Source of the DNA: Omphiscola glabra | Taxonomy: Eukaryota > Mollusca > Gastropoda > Lymnaeidae | Assembly: GCA_964017045.1 (NCBI GenBank) | Contig: OZ024807.1 | Location: 17,101,941-17,165,940, forward strand | Direction of reading: 5' to 3' | Length of the DNA: 64,000 bases | Made by a program: the position numbers and the translations under genes | The notes under the pieces: generated by a model | Told to the model about the DNA's origin: nothing | Databases searched by the model: none | What the model saw: the letters and a program-made list of their open reading frames with translations, nothing else | Shown here: in pieces, positions 46,210-57,615 of the stretch | How positions within the stretch are numbered: position 1 is the stretch's first letter | How the letters are laid out: every line of letters starts with the position of its first letter

Positions 46210-46553
46210 AGAATTGTACTAGTAGACCCCATAGACAGAACTGTTCTAGTAGACCACATAGACAGAACTGTTCTAGTAGACCACATAGACAGAACTGTTC
46301 TAGTAGACCACATAGACATAACTGTTCTAGTAGACCACATAGAAAGAATTGTTCTAGTAGACCACATAGACAGAACTGTTCTAGTAGACCACATAGACAG
46401 AACTGTTCTAGTAGACCACATAGACATAACTGTTCTAGTAGACCACATAGAAAGAATTGTTCTAGTAGACCACATGGACATAACTGTTCTAGTAGACAAC
46501 ATAGACAGAACTGTTCTAGTAGACCACATAGACAGAACTGTTCTTGTAGAAAC
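46210..46553. repeat. 27-bp minisatellite, about 13 copies
   Basis: Unit contains agaccacatagacagaactg then ttctagt. Variants cagaac, cataac and gaaagaatt occur in an order that repeats (units 4-5 and 8-9), suggesting block duplication. The 27-bp period keeps several frames open on both strands; not coding. Confidence 0.95.
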
Positions 46554-47154
46554 ATTCATAATTGATTTCATATCAATACTCTCATCTGCCCCCCCCCCCC
46601 CCCAACCCCATCCCACTTTTCGAGCACTCCGTGGTCTCCCTAAAAGAAAAAAAAATTGACCCACTAGCTAGGGCAAAGCTTAATTTGGTACATAAACCAG
46701 GGGTGGGGTCCTTTTTTTTAGGCTCCACGGATATTCTTCAATTATAACATCAGCCTTAAACGCAAATTCAACTTCAACGTGATGTGTTCGGTAAGTTTCG
46801 CTGGAAAATCAAAGTTGTATGTGGGACCAAATTTGACGAAGAGCTTTCGTTGATACTTAATAAAAGAGTTACACGTTTATTCAAGGTACAATTAAGATGA
46901 ATTGGGGTGTATCGTTAAGTAAATGGAGACCACTGTTTTCATCCTACATCTTGGAGATATTTAACCAGGGAGAGAGAGAGAGAGAGGGGGGGGCACCTAT
47001 TAAATATTATTTCAGCCAATCACTGGGACTACTACAAGGGGAATAAAATGGGAGGGGGGGCGCTTTGAGAGATAACTCCTCGTAAAAGGGCACAGATAAA
47101 GATTTATATAGCCTGCATATCTGGGCCAACTTGGCATTTCTAGTGTGCACCAAG
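46554..47154. other. Unique non-coding stretch
   Basis: C run at 46591-46604, GA patch at 46970-46990. No gene seen. Confidence 0.5.
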
Positions 47155-47325
47155 ATTCGACAGCATGGCGAGTCTAAAACAAAGGCTGTGTCACTGCTGT
47201 TTTAGAACACTAGGTGGTGGTGGGGAGGGGGGGAGATCGACAGCATGGAGAGTCTAAAACAAAAGGTGTGTCACTGCTGTTTTAGAACACTAGGTGGTGG
47301 TGGGGAGGGGGGAGATCGACAGGGG
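47155..47325. repeat. Tandem duplication, about 77-80 bp, 2 copies
   Basis: Both copies contain tcgacagcatggcgagtcta (or ggag), gtgtcactgctgttttagaa and ggtggtggggagggggg. Confidence 0.93.
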
Positions 47326-47395
47326 TTTGGAAAACTATATTGAAACTCAGATGCATCTTGTAGGCGTATACACTATTAACTACTTGTATTGCTGG

Positions 47396-47600
47396 GGTAT
47401 GTACTAGGAATAGGGTACGTGGTGGGGTATAGGGCATGTACTGGGGTATAGGGCACGCACTGGGGTACAGTGCATGCACTGGGGTATAGGGCATGTACTG
47501 GGGTATAAGTATAGGGTATGTACTGGGGTATAGGGCATGTACTGGGGTATAGGGTATGTACTGGGGTATAGGGCATGTAATAGGGTATGTACTGGGGAAT
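47396..47600. repeat. 19-bp minisatellite, about 10 copies
   Basis: Unit ggggtatagggcatgtact, with indels. Confidence 0.93.
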
Positions 47601-47654
47601 AACTGGCGTACTGCAAGGGTAAGCACGACTTAAACATTTCTGAATGTGCTAGAG

Positions 47655-47824
47655 CAGAGCTGCCTTTTGTTCACACTTTGCCAAAGTAGAGCGTCTTCTT
47701 CATTCAGCCAGCGAGCAAACCTTTACGTCATATATATAATTCACAGTAATAGTTGTTTACTATTATTATTTGATCTTCCGCGTGCCACGTCTGGCACGCG
47801 TGCCGTTTAGGTTGCGGACCGCTG
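47655..47824 (-). mobile_element. hAT-type MITE with decayed TSD
   Basis: Right end ggttgcggaccgctg and the inner gcgtgccacgtctggcacgc hairpin-like segment are typical of hAT elements that begin cagcggtccgcaacc on the other strand. The left end cagagctgccttttgttcac is diverged. Flanks tgctagag and tgctagca agree at 6 of 8 positions. No coding capacity. Confidence 0.72.
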
Positions 47825-48439
47825 TGCTAGCATACAGAATCTAGGTCATCCACAGGGGATCATTTCGACCCAGGGTGTGGACTAAACCCAAGATGTCGCG
47901 AAAGAACTCGATGACCGCATCAACACACGATTCGCCACTCAACTACCTTGTCATCTCAGTTTTGTGCTCCATAGGAGGGAAGTTTCAGATCGAAATTCTT
48001 CTCTTAAACCCTTCAGCTTGTTAGTAAATCGTTTCATCGTACTGCCCACTGCTGGAAAACAACCGATTTTTCACCACTGTCAGCCGACAATCCATTTACC
48101 CGGTATATTACTGTTTTTGCAAATAACACAAGATCTAAACGAAAGCCCAATGAACAGGTCAGTTCGAACGCTGATGAAGGTGTTGAATGGCCGCCTTGTC
48201 CTGATAATAAAGTTATATTAAAATCTCAACACGTCCAACGGTGCCATGGCGAAACAATCACGAGATATAAGGACGCTAATCTAGGCCAACAGCGCTGCGA
48301 CGTTTACATGGGTGCAGTAAAGTCCTCAACGTCAACACCCTGTCGACAAAAAAAAAATGAACAGGCCACCCCCTCCCCTCACTACAGCAAAAACTCTTTA
48401 GCCATAAAAGGCTGGCTTCAGTAGACAAAAAAATAATAA
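47825..48439. other. Unique stretch, possible retroelement tail
   Basis: The segment at 48160-48230 (cgctgatgaaggtgttgaat, then cctgataataaagttat) resembles the ctgatgaagg-type 3' ends of some retroelements. A frame upstream (47964-48221) has no recognisable domain. Called only tentatively. Confidence 0.3.
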
Positions 48440-48815
48440 TAGCTATAAACGGCTCCCCTCACAGGAACATAAATTCTTCAACTATAAACGGCTCCCCTCA
48501 CAGGAACATAAATTCTTCAAAAATAAACGGCTCCCCTCACAGGAACATAAATTCTTTAACTATAAACGGCTCCCCTCACAGAAACATAAATTCTTCAACT
48601 ATAAATGGCTCCCCTCACAGTAACATAAATTCTTCAAATATAAACGGCTCCCCTCATAGGAGCATAAATTCTTCAAATATAAACGGCTCCCCTCACAGGA
48701 ACATAAATTCTTCAACTATAAACGGCTCCCCTCACAGGAACATAAATTCTTTAACTATAAACGGCTCCCCTCACAGGAACATAAATTCTTCAACTATAAA
48801 CGGCTCCCCTCATTG
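48440..48815. repeat. 39-bp minisatellite, about 10 copies
   Basis: Unit contains cggctcccctcacaggaaca and taaattcttcaactataaa. Directly followed by a related 38-39 bp family. Confidence 0.95.
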
Positions 48816-48829
48816 GAAAAAACACTTCT

Positions 48830-49480
48830 CCGCACTAGAAGATAAATTATTTTGCCATAAATGGCTTCCCTCGCTAGAAGATAAATTATTTTGCCATAAA
48901 TGACTTCCCTCGCTAGAAGATAAATTATTTTCCATAAATGGCTTCCCTCGCTAGAAGATAAATTATTTTCCATAAATGGTTTCCCTCGCTAGAAGATAAA
49001 TTATTTTCCATAAATGGCTTCCCTCGCTAGAAGATAAATTATTTTCCATAAATGGCTTCCCTCGCTAGAAGATAAATTATTTTCCATAAATGGCTTCCCT
49101 CGCTATAAGATAAATTATTTTGCCATAAATGGCTTACCTCGCTAGAAGATAAATTATTTTCCATAAATGGCTTCCCTCGCTAGAAGATAAATTATTTTGC
49201 CATAAATGGCTTCCCTCGCTAGAAGATAAATTATTTTGCCATAAATGGCTTCCCTCGCTAGAAGATAAATTATTTTCCATAAATGGCTTCCCTCGCTAGA
49301 AGATAAATTATTTTCCATAAATGGCTTCCCTCGCTAAAAGATAAATTATTTTGCCATAAATGGCTTCCCTCGCTAGAAGATAAATTATGTTGCCATAAAT
49401 GTTTCCCCGCACCAGAAGATAAATTATTTAGCCATAAATGGCTTCCCTCACTAGAAGATACCTACTTTAGCCATAAACAT
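48830..49480. repeat. 38-39 bp minisatellite, about 17 copies, sister of the previous array
   Basis: Unit contains ggcttccctcgctagaagat and aaattattttgccataaat; units lacking the g of ttgcc are 38 bp. Aligned with the left array it shares GGCT-CCCTC, the -A-ATAAATT core and ATAAA, so the two arrays descend from one ancestral unit. Confidence 0.94.
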
Positions 49481-50419
49481 CAGCTATTAGAGCTCCTCAA
49501 TTCCTCGTCCCATCGTTTTCTTCGTTGCATTTGAATTGCATGGCATGTTTCACGAGTACGACACACGGGCAAACAACTCCTATCTCAAAGCGCCATTTAT
49601 GGGACCCAGTAAACAATTCGTTGAAAAAATAATAATTATACAATACTTTTTCAAAGTAAGTATGTGCGGTATGCAGAACAAAAAAAAACAAGAACAACAT
49701 ACACATAAAGAGTTTGTATTTAACGTTTGTCGAACTACGTTGTATGTTTCGACACATATGTCATGTACTTAAATGGTAAGATAGATGAGTAAAATACCAC
49801 GGCGTATTCGAATGTACAGTATCGTATTCGAACGTGTGGTATCGTATTTTAACATATAGTAAGCCTTTTAAGCTGCTCACATTTTGGAAAATCGTTTTTT
49901 CATCATTTTAAAACGCGTTTAATAAAGTTTCAAGTACGGAAACATTGAAAAACACATTCATCCACGCACACAAATCTTCATTGCTGTTGGAATGAGCCAC
50001 GAGGAACGTAAGGCTTACGGGGACAAAACAGAATTGTTGAAGGCCATTATACAGCGAGGTGAATGTTAAAACAGAAGATACGTCTTCAAAGAGTGACATG
50101 CAAGGCCCTTGTAGACATTGAAATGTCATGTCCACTCAAATTTCGCCAAATTTGGGGTTTATTTTTCTTAAACTGAAAGCTTTATTTTTTTTAAAGGTAT
50201 ATAATAATATATACCTTAGCTCTATTTTCTTTCAAAAATAAGTTTCAACTAGTCTTAGTTTGGACTCAAAAGATCTATGCGTAGTGGCCTTCAGGTCCGT
50301 GCTCCCATCTGTATACAGTTTATATACAGTTTAACCTATGAGTCCGTTCCGAAATCTGTTTATATCCCATATAGGTCATTCCCCCCCTCCCCCGACTCAA
50401 TATATTTTCATCGATACTC
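49481..50419. other. Unique stretch with an ambiguous coding-like segment
   Basis: At about 49950-50067 the plus strand reads HPRTQIFIAVGMSHEERKAY up to a TAA; the minus strand is also open across 49908-50135. Neither matches a family I know and splice signals are weak. A second frame at 49536-49772 is likewise unrecognised. No gene called. Confidence 0.35.
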
Positions 50420-51150
50420 ATGTCCTTAACAAGATCATAGATAATCATAATGTCCTTAACAAGAGCATGGATAATCATAATGTCCTTAACAAGATCATGG
50501 ATAATCATACTGTCCTTAATAAGATCATCGATAATCATAATGTCCTTTACAAGATCATCGATAATCATAATGTCCTTCACAAGATCATTGATAATCATAA
50601 TGTCCTTAACAAGATCACCGATAATCATAATTTCCTTAACAAGATCATGAATAATCATAATGTCCTTAACAAAGATCATGGATAATCATAATGTTCTTAA
50701 CAAGATCATGGATAATCATACTGTCATTAAAAAGATCATCGATCATCATAATGTCCTTTACCAGATAATCGATAATCATAATGTCCTAACAAGATCATGG
50801 ATAATCATAATGTCCTTAACAAGATCATGGATAATCATAATGTCCTTAACAAGATCATCGATAATCATAATGTCCTTAACAAGATCATCGATAATCATAA
50901 TGTCCTTAACAAGATCATTGATAATCATAATGTCCTTAACAAGATCTTAATCATAATGTCTTTAACAAGATCATGGATAATCATAATATCCTTAACAAGA
51001 TCATATATAATCATAACGTCCTTTACAAAGATCATGGATAATCAAAGTGTCCTTAAAAAGATCATGGATAGTCATAACGTCCTTAACAAGATAATGGATA
51101 ATCATGTTTTTAACACGATAAAAGATAATAATAATGTCTTTAACAATATG
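50420..51150. repeat. 30-bp minisatellite, about 24 copies
   Basis: Unit contains gataatcataatgtccttaa then caagatcatg. Right end decays (51095-51150). The 30-bp period gives long spurious frames on both strands. Confidence 0.95.
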
Positions 51151-51457
51151 TATTTAACTCGCGTGGCCAATAGTTAAATGCCATGAATATCGATTGCCGG
51201 ACAAACAAGTGAATTCAGTATAATACCAAGGTATAAAACCCGATAATCTTCAGTATACCCTGCTGGTGCGACAATCATTAATGTTTAATCAACACTGATG
51301 CAATCAAGAAGGCCGCGGTGATATCACACAAATGGACCCCCCGTGATATATTCTGTGACAGTCTGGTCAGGTCATGATACATTCTGTGACAGTCTGGGCA
51401 AGTTATCATACATTTAATCTGACAGTTATAGTAGATTACTTTGCAGTGCAGTTCAAC
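51151..51457. other. Unique spacer
   Basis: A loose duplication of attctgtgacagtctgg lies at 51350-51400. No gene seen. Confidence 0.55.
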
Positions 51458-52040
51458 ATACGTCCACCCAGACAAGGCAAATTAAGGAACGTCCATCCAG
51501 ACAAGGCAAATTAAGTAACGTCCATCCAGACAAGGTAGATTAAGTAACGTCCATCCAGACAAGGTAGATTAAGTAACGTCCATCCAGACAAGGCAAATTA
51601 AGTAACGTCCATCCAGACAAGGTAGATTAAGTAACGTCCATCCAGACAAGGCAGATTAAGTAACGTCCATCCAGACAAGGTAGATTAAGTAACGTCCATC
51701 CAGACAAGGTAGATTAAGTAACGTCCATCCAGACAAGGTAGATTAAGTAACGTCCATCCAGACAAGGTAGATTAAGTAACGTCCATCCAGACAAGGTAGA
51801 TTAAGTAACGTCCATCCAGACAAGGTAGATTAAGTAACGTCCATCCAGACAAGGCAAATTAAGTAACGTCCATCCAGACAAGGTAGATTAAGTAACGTCC
51901 ATCCAGACAAGGCAAATTAAGTAACGTCCATCCAGACAAGGTAGATTAAGTAACGTCCATCCAGACAAGGTAGATTAAGTAACGTCCATCCAGACAAGGC
52001 AGATTAAGTAACGTCCATCCAGACAAGGTAGATTAAGTAA
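51458..52040. repeat. 29-bp minisatellite, 20 copies, highly uniform
   Basis: Unit contains taacgtccatccagacaagg then tagattaag; three variants only (tagatt, caaatt, cagatt). Strong homogenisation. Confidence 0.97.
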
Positions 52041-52189
52041 TCAAAAGAGCGACAGCCTAAGACGCAGTCTAGATTAAACAAATATATTTTTCTCAAGATC
52101 TTCATTTTCACAAAATTATCAGAAGTTGTTACAATATCACAATCTATTATGCTCGGCCCTCATGTATTCTTTCTCAACTGTTATCTGGA

Positions 52190-52800
52190 CATGATGTGCA
52201 CCAGCTCGTGGCCACACTGATATCTGGACATGGTGTGCGCCAGCTTGTGGGCATACTGATATCTGGGCATGATGTGCACCAGATTGTGGGCACACTATCT
52301 GGACATGATGTGCACCAACTTGTGGGCACACTGATATCTGGACCTGATGTGCGCCAGCGTGTGGGCACACTGATATCTGGACATGATGTGCACCAGCGTG
52401 TGGGCACACTGATATCTGGACATGATGTGCACCAGCTTGTGTGCACACTATCTGGACACGATGTGCACCAGCGTGTGGGCACACTGATATCTGACATGAT
52501 GTGCACCAGCTTGTGTGCACACTATCTGGACACGATGTGCACCAGTGTGTGGGCACACTGATATCTGGACATGATGTGCACCAGCTCGTGGGCACACTGA
52601 TATCTGGACCTGATGTTCACCAGCGTGTGGGCACACTGATATCTGGACATGATGTGCACCAGCGTGTGGGCACACTGATATCTGGACATGATGTTCACCA
52701 GCTTGTGTGCACACTATCTGGACACGATGTGCACCAGCGTGTGGGCACACTGATATCTGGACATGTCACCTGGCCATGTATTATATGCACCAGCTTGTGT
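52190..52800. repeat. Minisatellite, 39-bp and 35-bp units mixed, about 16 copies
   Basis: Long unit has ctgatatctggacatgatgt and gcaccagcgtgtgggcaca; the short unit lacks the ctgat segment and usually reads gcttgtgtgcacactat. Short units recur at intervals, and the block at about 52440-52560 resembles 52690-52760. Confidence 0.94.
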
Positions 52801-53625
52801 GCAAAGTATAGAACGTTAAAAGAAACATATTTTTTGTAAGCAATGACAATATGAAAAGTACAGGTTAAGGTAACATGAAAACTAATCCCGAATAATAAAA
52901 AAAAAGGCAAAGTGCGGCAATAAAATAATCCTCAAAGAGATGAGTCTCAGATTCTCTTGATGTTGATTAATGGCTGTTTTTTTCCATTCTTCTCTATTTT
53001 ACTTTTTTTTCCCCCTCTCATTTTAAATAATATATTTCAGACGACTCTAAAAGGCTAGAATTTCAATTAATATTAAATGTATCAAGTTGAAGTTTTTTTG
53101 GCTAGAATCCCCCGTGTTGTTTTCAGAAATAGAAGTTTAGTATTTGCCTATCAAATGAAGAGACAAAAAAAGATCATTTCAACGAAACAAGCTTAATGCC
53201 TAAGTAAGCTTTCAATTTAGCTCTCAGTTAGGTTTACACGGCTTATTTTTAAGTAAACAGCGCCGCCATTCGCACCGGGGTCCCATTAGACTCAATGCTA
53301 TTCGGATGTCATTTGTGGTAGCTTATTTTAGTTAAACTGAAGAAATAAGTTTACAAACGTATAGTCTATTCAATTATCTCTCATTTCAAACCAAATTTTG
53401 TTTTAGAAAAACCCAACAGTAATATTTTAAATACTTTTTTTAATCCCGACCTCTCACTTCTGGTACTCGGGTACGAATAGTCGCAGCCTTTTGTTAAAGC
53501 CGCTTTGAAAAAAAATGTTTTTAAAAGTTAAAAATTAAATCAACATTTTGCTTTATCACTCCATTATAAGCCTTTCAAATAGCTGATATGAATGTGTCAT
53601 GCCTTTCAAATAGTTGGCTACATAT
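52801..53625. other. AT-rich unique stretch
   Basis: No gene recognised. The motif atgaatgtgtcatgcctttc near 53588 recurs as gagtgtgtcatgtctttg at 54138, so the MITE at 53626 sits inside a short duplicated host segment. Confidence 0.5.
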
Positions 53626-54129
53626 TAGTGATGGGACGATACCAAAATTTTTAACGATTCACGATTCCGATACGATTCCGATTCTACCCAATTATCCCGA
53701 TTCCCGATACGATTCCCGATACGATTCCGATTCTGATTCCTGGCCATTATTATTACATATATGTATTACTGTGCCCAGATATTAACATATTTAATTAATA
53801 TAAAAGTTGAGAATTGATTAGAAAAGTTTATTAACTTGCTATTGAAGCTTTTACAATATGCTAGATAACAATGTATTGGAAAGGTTTTATATAAACACAT
53901 CTATCAATAATTCTATTTTAATAATACAAAGATGTAGTATTGAGTTCAAAATAATAATATAAATAATTCCATTTTTTAATGAGAAAAACTTCATTCAGTT
54001 AAGAATCGTTTTGGTATCGGAATCGGGTCTGAATTATTCAGCTCCGATACCGATTCCCGATGCTTTGGAAAAAAAAATCCCGATATTCCGATTATTCCGA
54101 TACGATTCCGATTAATCGTCCCATCACTA
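53626..54129. mobile_element. 504-bp hAT-type MITE with perfect TSD
   Basis: Termini tagtgatgggacgat and atcgtcccatcacta are exact 15-bp inverted repeats. Flanked by identical 8-mers ctacatat (53618-53625 and 54130-54137). Both subterminal regions are packed with cgattccgatacgattcc-type motifs in opposite orientation, and the AT-rich centre has no open frame of note. TIR type and 8-bp duplication point to the hAT superfamily. Confidence 0.93.
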
Positions 54130-54409
54130 CTACATATGAGTGTGTCATGTCTTTGAAATCACAGATGATGCACTCTTGTCTAGAACCTTGGAAATGATTG
54201 GGTTTTTTTTTTTTTTCACAAGCTAGGAGAGCATTCAGATTTTATTAACATAAGCCTTTCTTAGTGTTTTATATTCTTAAAGTAGCTAAAATCCTAACTG
54301 CCAAGGGAATGGGTTCAAACCCTTCAAAACACCCCTATAGTAAGGTCCCCACCCTGAACCCACTGTTGCTCTAACACTCAGGTTGTCAGTTGTACTTTTG
54401 GGTACTCAC
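54130..54409. other. Spacer / intron sequence beside the exon
   Basis: Contains a T run (about 54201-54216). On the minus strand this would be intron downstream of the exon at 54410-54560. Nothing else seen. Confidence 0.5.
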
Positions 54410-54560
54410 CAGAGGCAGCCTCATCGGCATAGATCCAAATAAGTTGTGCTTGACCTTTGACATGGTGTAGCTATTTCCAAAGCCACTGTTGGTCTCACCA
54501 AAGAAATCTAAGTTTTCAAAGCAGTAGTCAGGGTGATAAACAGATTCCAGTTCCATATTC
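54410..54560 (-). CDS. Internal coding exon of an unidentified protein
   Basis: On the minus strand a 151-bp exon is bounded by an acceptor (CTAACTGTTTACAG before 54560) and a strong donor (CTG|GTGAGT after 54410). One frame is open: after one leading base it encodes 50 codons beginning N-MELESVYHPDYCFENLDFF and ending GSMPMRLPL. Composition is balanced and non-repetitive, unlike other frames in the window. The exon therefore starts in phase 2 (needs two bases from the previous exon) and ends in phase 0. The Glu/Asp/Phe/Tyr-rich start suggests a soluble or cytoplasmic segment, but I do not recognise the family. A tandem array (54565-55035) occupies the upstream intron right up to the splice site. 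Gene identity, expression and further exons are not established. Confidence 0.72.
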
Positions 54561-54564
54561 CTGT

Positions 54565-55035
54565 AAACAGTTAGACATAGTGAGGCATAGTTAGACACAA
54601 TGAGACATAGTTAGACACAGTTAGACATGGTTATTCATAGAAAGACATAGGCATAGTTAGACATAGTGAGAATATAGTTAGACACAGTGAGACATAGAAA
54701 TAGTGAGACTAAGTTAGACATAGTTAGACATATTGAGACTATAGTTAGAAATAGTGAGACATAGTTAGACTTAGACATAGTGAGACTATAGTTAGACATA
54801 GTGAGACTATAGTTAGAGATAGTTAGACATATTGAGACATAGTTAGACATATTGAGACATAGTTAGACACAGTTAGACATAGAAATAATGAGATTATAGT
54901 TAGACATAGTGAGACATAGACATAGTGAGACAGAGTTAGACATAGTGAGACTGATGTTATAGATAGTTAGACATGGTGAGACATAGTTATATATTAGTTA
55001 GACATATTGAGACATAGTTAGAAATAGTCAGACTA
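54565..55035. repeat. Degenerate minisatellite abutting a 3' splice site
   Basis: Units of about 10-20 bp around gttagacatagtgagac, roughly 30 copies with many indels. On the minus strand each unit supplies GTCTAACTATGTCTCA, so the array carries many branch-point-like CTAAC motifs and ends within about ten bases of the exon at 54560. Confidence 0.9.
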
Positions 55036-55549
55036 TGGAACTATGGAACACGAGACACTGCGATAGAACTTAAATATCATGTTTAAAATATTAGGATATC
55101 ACCACGTGGGGAGACCTGATGGTATGAGCCTTAAATTTACCGTTTTCAATTGTAAATTAATTATTGCTTCTAGATTTTCTTGTTTATTGATTGTAATGTT
55201 TGTCAACACATCTACCGAGATTGACTGTTGTGCATTTGGAAGCAATTCTCTTAATTGGATGCAGCCATTCCAAACCAAACATTGATGATATCTTAAGAGC
55301 CAAGTGTTAGTTTCACAAATCTCACTAACCTTTTTTTGCTGCTTAGTTTGAGAGATTCGAATATGTGCGCACTAGTCCTGTTGTGACTTAAGTAAATATT
55401 GCATTGGGGGGACGACGACATAATTACCCCAGTCCTTTATAAAAAAAAAGATAGTATTTAAAAGTTTATATTTCTCAGTATTGATGGTAAAGATTTAAGT
55501 TTGTTTGCGGTTTTTTTTTTGTTGTTTTTTTTTACTGAAAATTTTGGCT
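55036..55549. other. AT-rich unique stretch
   Basis: No convincing exon on either strand. T runs at 55511-55532. Confidence 0.5.
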
Positions 55550-55840
55550 TAGAATGGTGTATTCTAGCCCAGAATGGTGTTTTCTAGCCCATAATTGCCA
55601 AAATGGTGTATTCTAGCCCAGAATGGTGTATTCTAGCCCAGAATGGTGTATTATAGCCCATAATGGTGTATTATAGCCCATAATGGTGTATTCTATCCCA
55701 TAATGGTGTATTCTAGCCAATAATCGTGTATTCTAGCCCAGAATGGTGTATTCTATTATAGCCCAGAATGGTGTATTCTAGCCCAGAATGGTGTATTCTA
55801 GCCCAGAATGGTGTATTCTAGCCCAGAATGGTGTATTCTT
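55550..55840. repeat. 20-bp minisatellite, about 14 copies
   Basis: Unit agcccagaatggtgtattct, with cataatggtgtatt variants in the middle and one interruption near 55755. Confidence 0.94.
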
Positions 55841-57562
55841 ATTTTCAGCTGCCCTTAACGAACGCGTGAGAGTCCAAATAAAAAATGACCAGTTCTGGAC
55901 ACTATTCATCCGTGACGCTAAACTGCTCTGTTGAAGCCTTGGCACGCATCATGCTAATTGTTTCACGTGTCTGCGTACAAGCGAGTCAGATTTGAGTTGC
56001 CACGGACTGGATGGTCAACAGGTGCATGTCTGCACGAAGCACATCTGTCACCTAATACCTTAATAACTGAAGGCAGAATCCATCCATCGAAAGCGTTAAA
56101 ATAAATAATAGCCTCTTCTAACTTGAGCGACCAGCGTCAAAGTGGACACGTAAATTATAGGAAATTCAAATCGACTTGAACAGACAGGCTGCGCTTTAGT
56201 TTAGTAATAGACTTAATAGTATAATCTGTTGGTTAAGATGTAATGTAGCCAACAATGTCTTCCCCGTTATATATAATAGGACTCTGAGGTTTTTCTAGTC
56301 AAATACCGGCCAGAGTTCCGAATTCAAAAAGATTTAGATTTTTAGCTCGTATTTATATGACTGAAGTTCACTATTTCTAATTGTTTTATATTTCTGTCTT
56401 GAAAGTAGGGGTGGGGGGGTGTCTCCCATCCCCAGTTCATTACGTTGAATACGGTTGAAATGTCCCATGTCCCATGAAATGGGGACATGATAGAAATTAA
56501 ATCAAGAGACAACCCTTTTCATTTTTAATTATATAAAAAGTTAATAATATTAACATATATTTCAAATTAACCGGCCTATACCGATAGTTAGATTTCGTTT
56601 AATCTGACGCTTATCAAATTATAACGCGAATAATGCTCAATGAAGACCAGGAATGTCACACTGACACACATCGTTCAGGTCCAACTATCCACCCTGACCT
56701 GAGTCCAGTGTTGGCATTCCCCCATAAGTTCAAAGTGACATGCCGCTAACTACATATTTCTTGACCAAACTGTCAAGTGTTTAGTTTATTTAGTAAGAAA
56801 ATGTGTTGTTGTTTTTTTTTCGAGTTGTATCACTTACCACAATTTTTTTATTCAGTAACCAAATAAAATCAGAGTGCAGACAAATAATAGGTAAATCCGT
56901 TGTTGAATTTTCTTCCTCGAAATGAAAGTAGGCAAATCCAAATTCAAATAGTAAAGACACATCAACGCACACACACACACACACACACTAACGACTGGTT
57001 TATCGGTCCTGGAACTTTTAAATCCGAATTAGGTCAAGACAGAGTTGAATGGAAAAAAACCTTCCGACGCCTGAACCACACTGGCAGACAAACGCTGAGA
57101 GCTCCGTTGATGGACGCAGTTAGCAGACGACTAACTCACTGCGTGAGAAAATGGGGGGCTTCTGTTCTTTCCACACCGTTGGGGGAGACTACAATAGTGA
57201 CATCCTTTATTTCCTTTTTTTTTTTAAACAATAAAAGATGGGAGAGCAAAAATCAATACAGACCGTCCTCTAAAACCACTATTTAGCTGTTTTTTTCTTT
57301 TGATATCGGGTATTTAGATGGATGACTTTAGATATGTTTTATAAGAAGACATAATTTATAATGGGAGCCATTGTTAGCTGAAAAGGTGGATGATGCAAAT
57401 AATTAAATGTTGATAACAGGCTCAAACCACAGTGTGCATAAAAATAAAAGTGACGCCGTTAAATCTCAAAGTCTGTTGAGGCTACTCAAACGCATCACCG
57501 AACACATTGAAGCATCCAGTTATATATATAAAAAAAAGAAAAATACATGAATGAAAACTTAC
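55841..57562. other. Unique stretch, probable intron
   Basis: About 1.7 kb. On plus, an acceptor-like ttattttcag at 55840-55848 precedes a 27-codon frame ending at 55934 (includes VQIKNDQFWTLFIRD). On minus, a donor-like ATTGTG|GTAAGT lies at about 56831-56836. Neither is secure. A CA repeat lies at 56968-56989. Confidence 0.4.
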
Positions 57563-57615
57563 AGTAGCGTAGCGGGTTCTGCTGCAGCGCCTTGATGCTA
57601 TGGATAGATTTCCAG
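57563..57615 (-). CDS. Candidate 53-bp internal exon
   Basis: On the minus strand an acceptor-like pyrimidine-rich run (TATTTTCTCCCACCTC...GGGAG) leads into 53 bp that end at a strong donor ACT|GTAAGT. One frame reads WKSIHSIKALQQNPLRY, protein-like and non-repetitive, with one base over at each end. It does not join in frame to the exon at 54410-54560 (the junction would make TGA), so another exon would be needed between them if they are in one gene. Family unknown. The acceptor sits in GGGAG, which is not ideal. Confidence 0.4.

Noticed and set aside
46095..46664. Frames of 120-160 codons on both strands resembling Ser/Arg or Cys/Leu-rich proteins
   Set aside because: A 27-bp array; all frames are repeat-driven.
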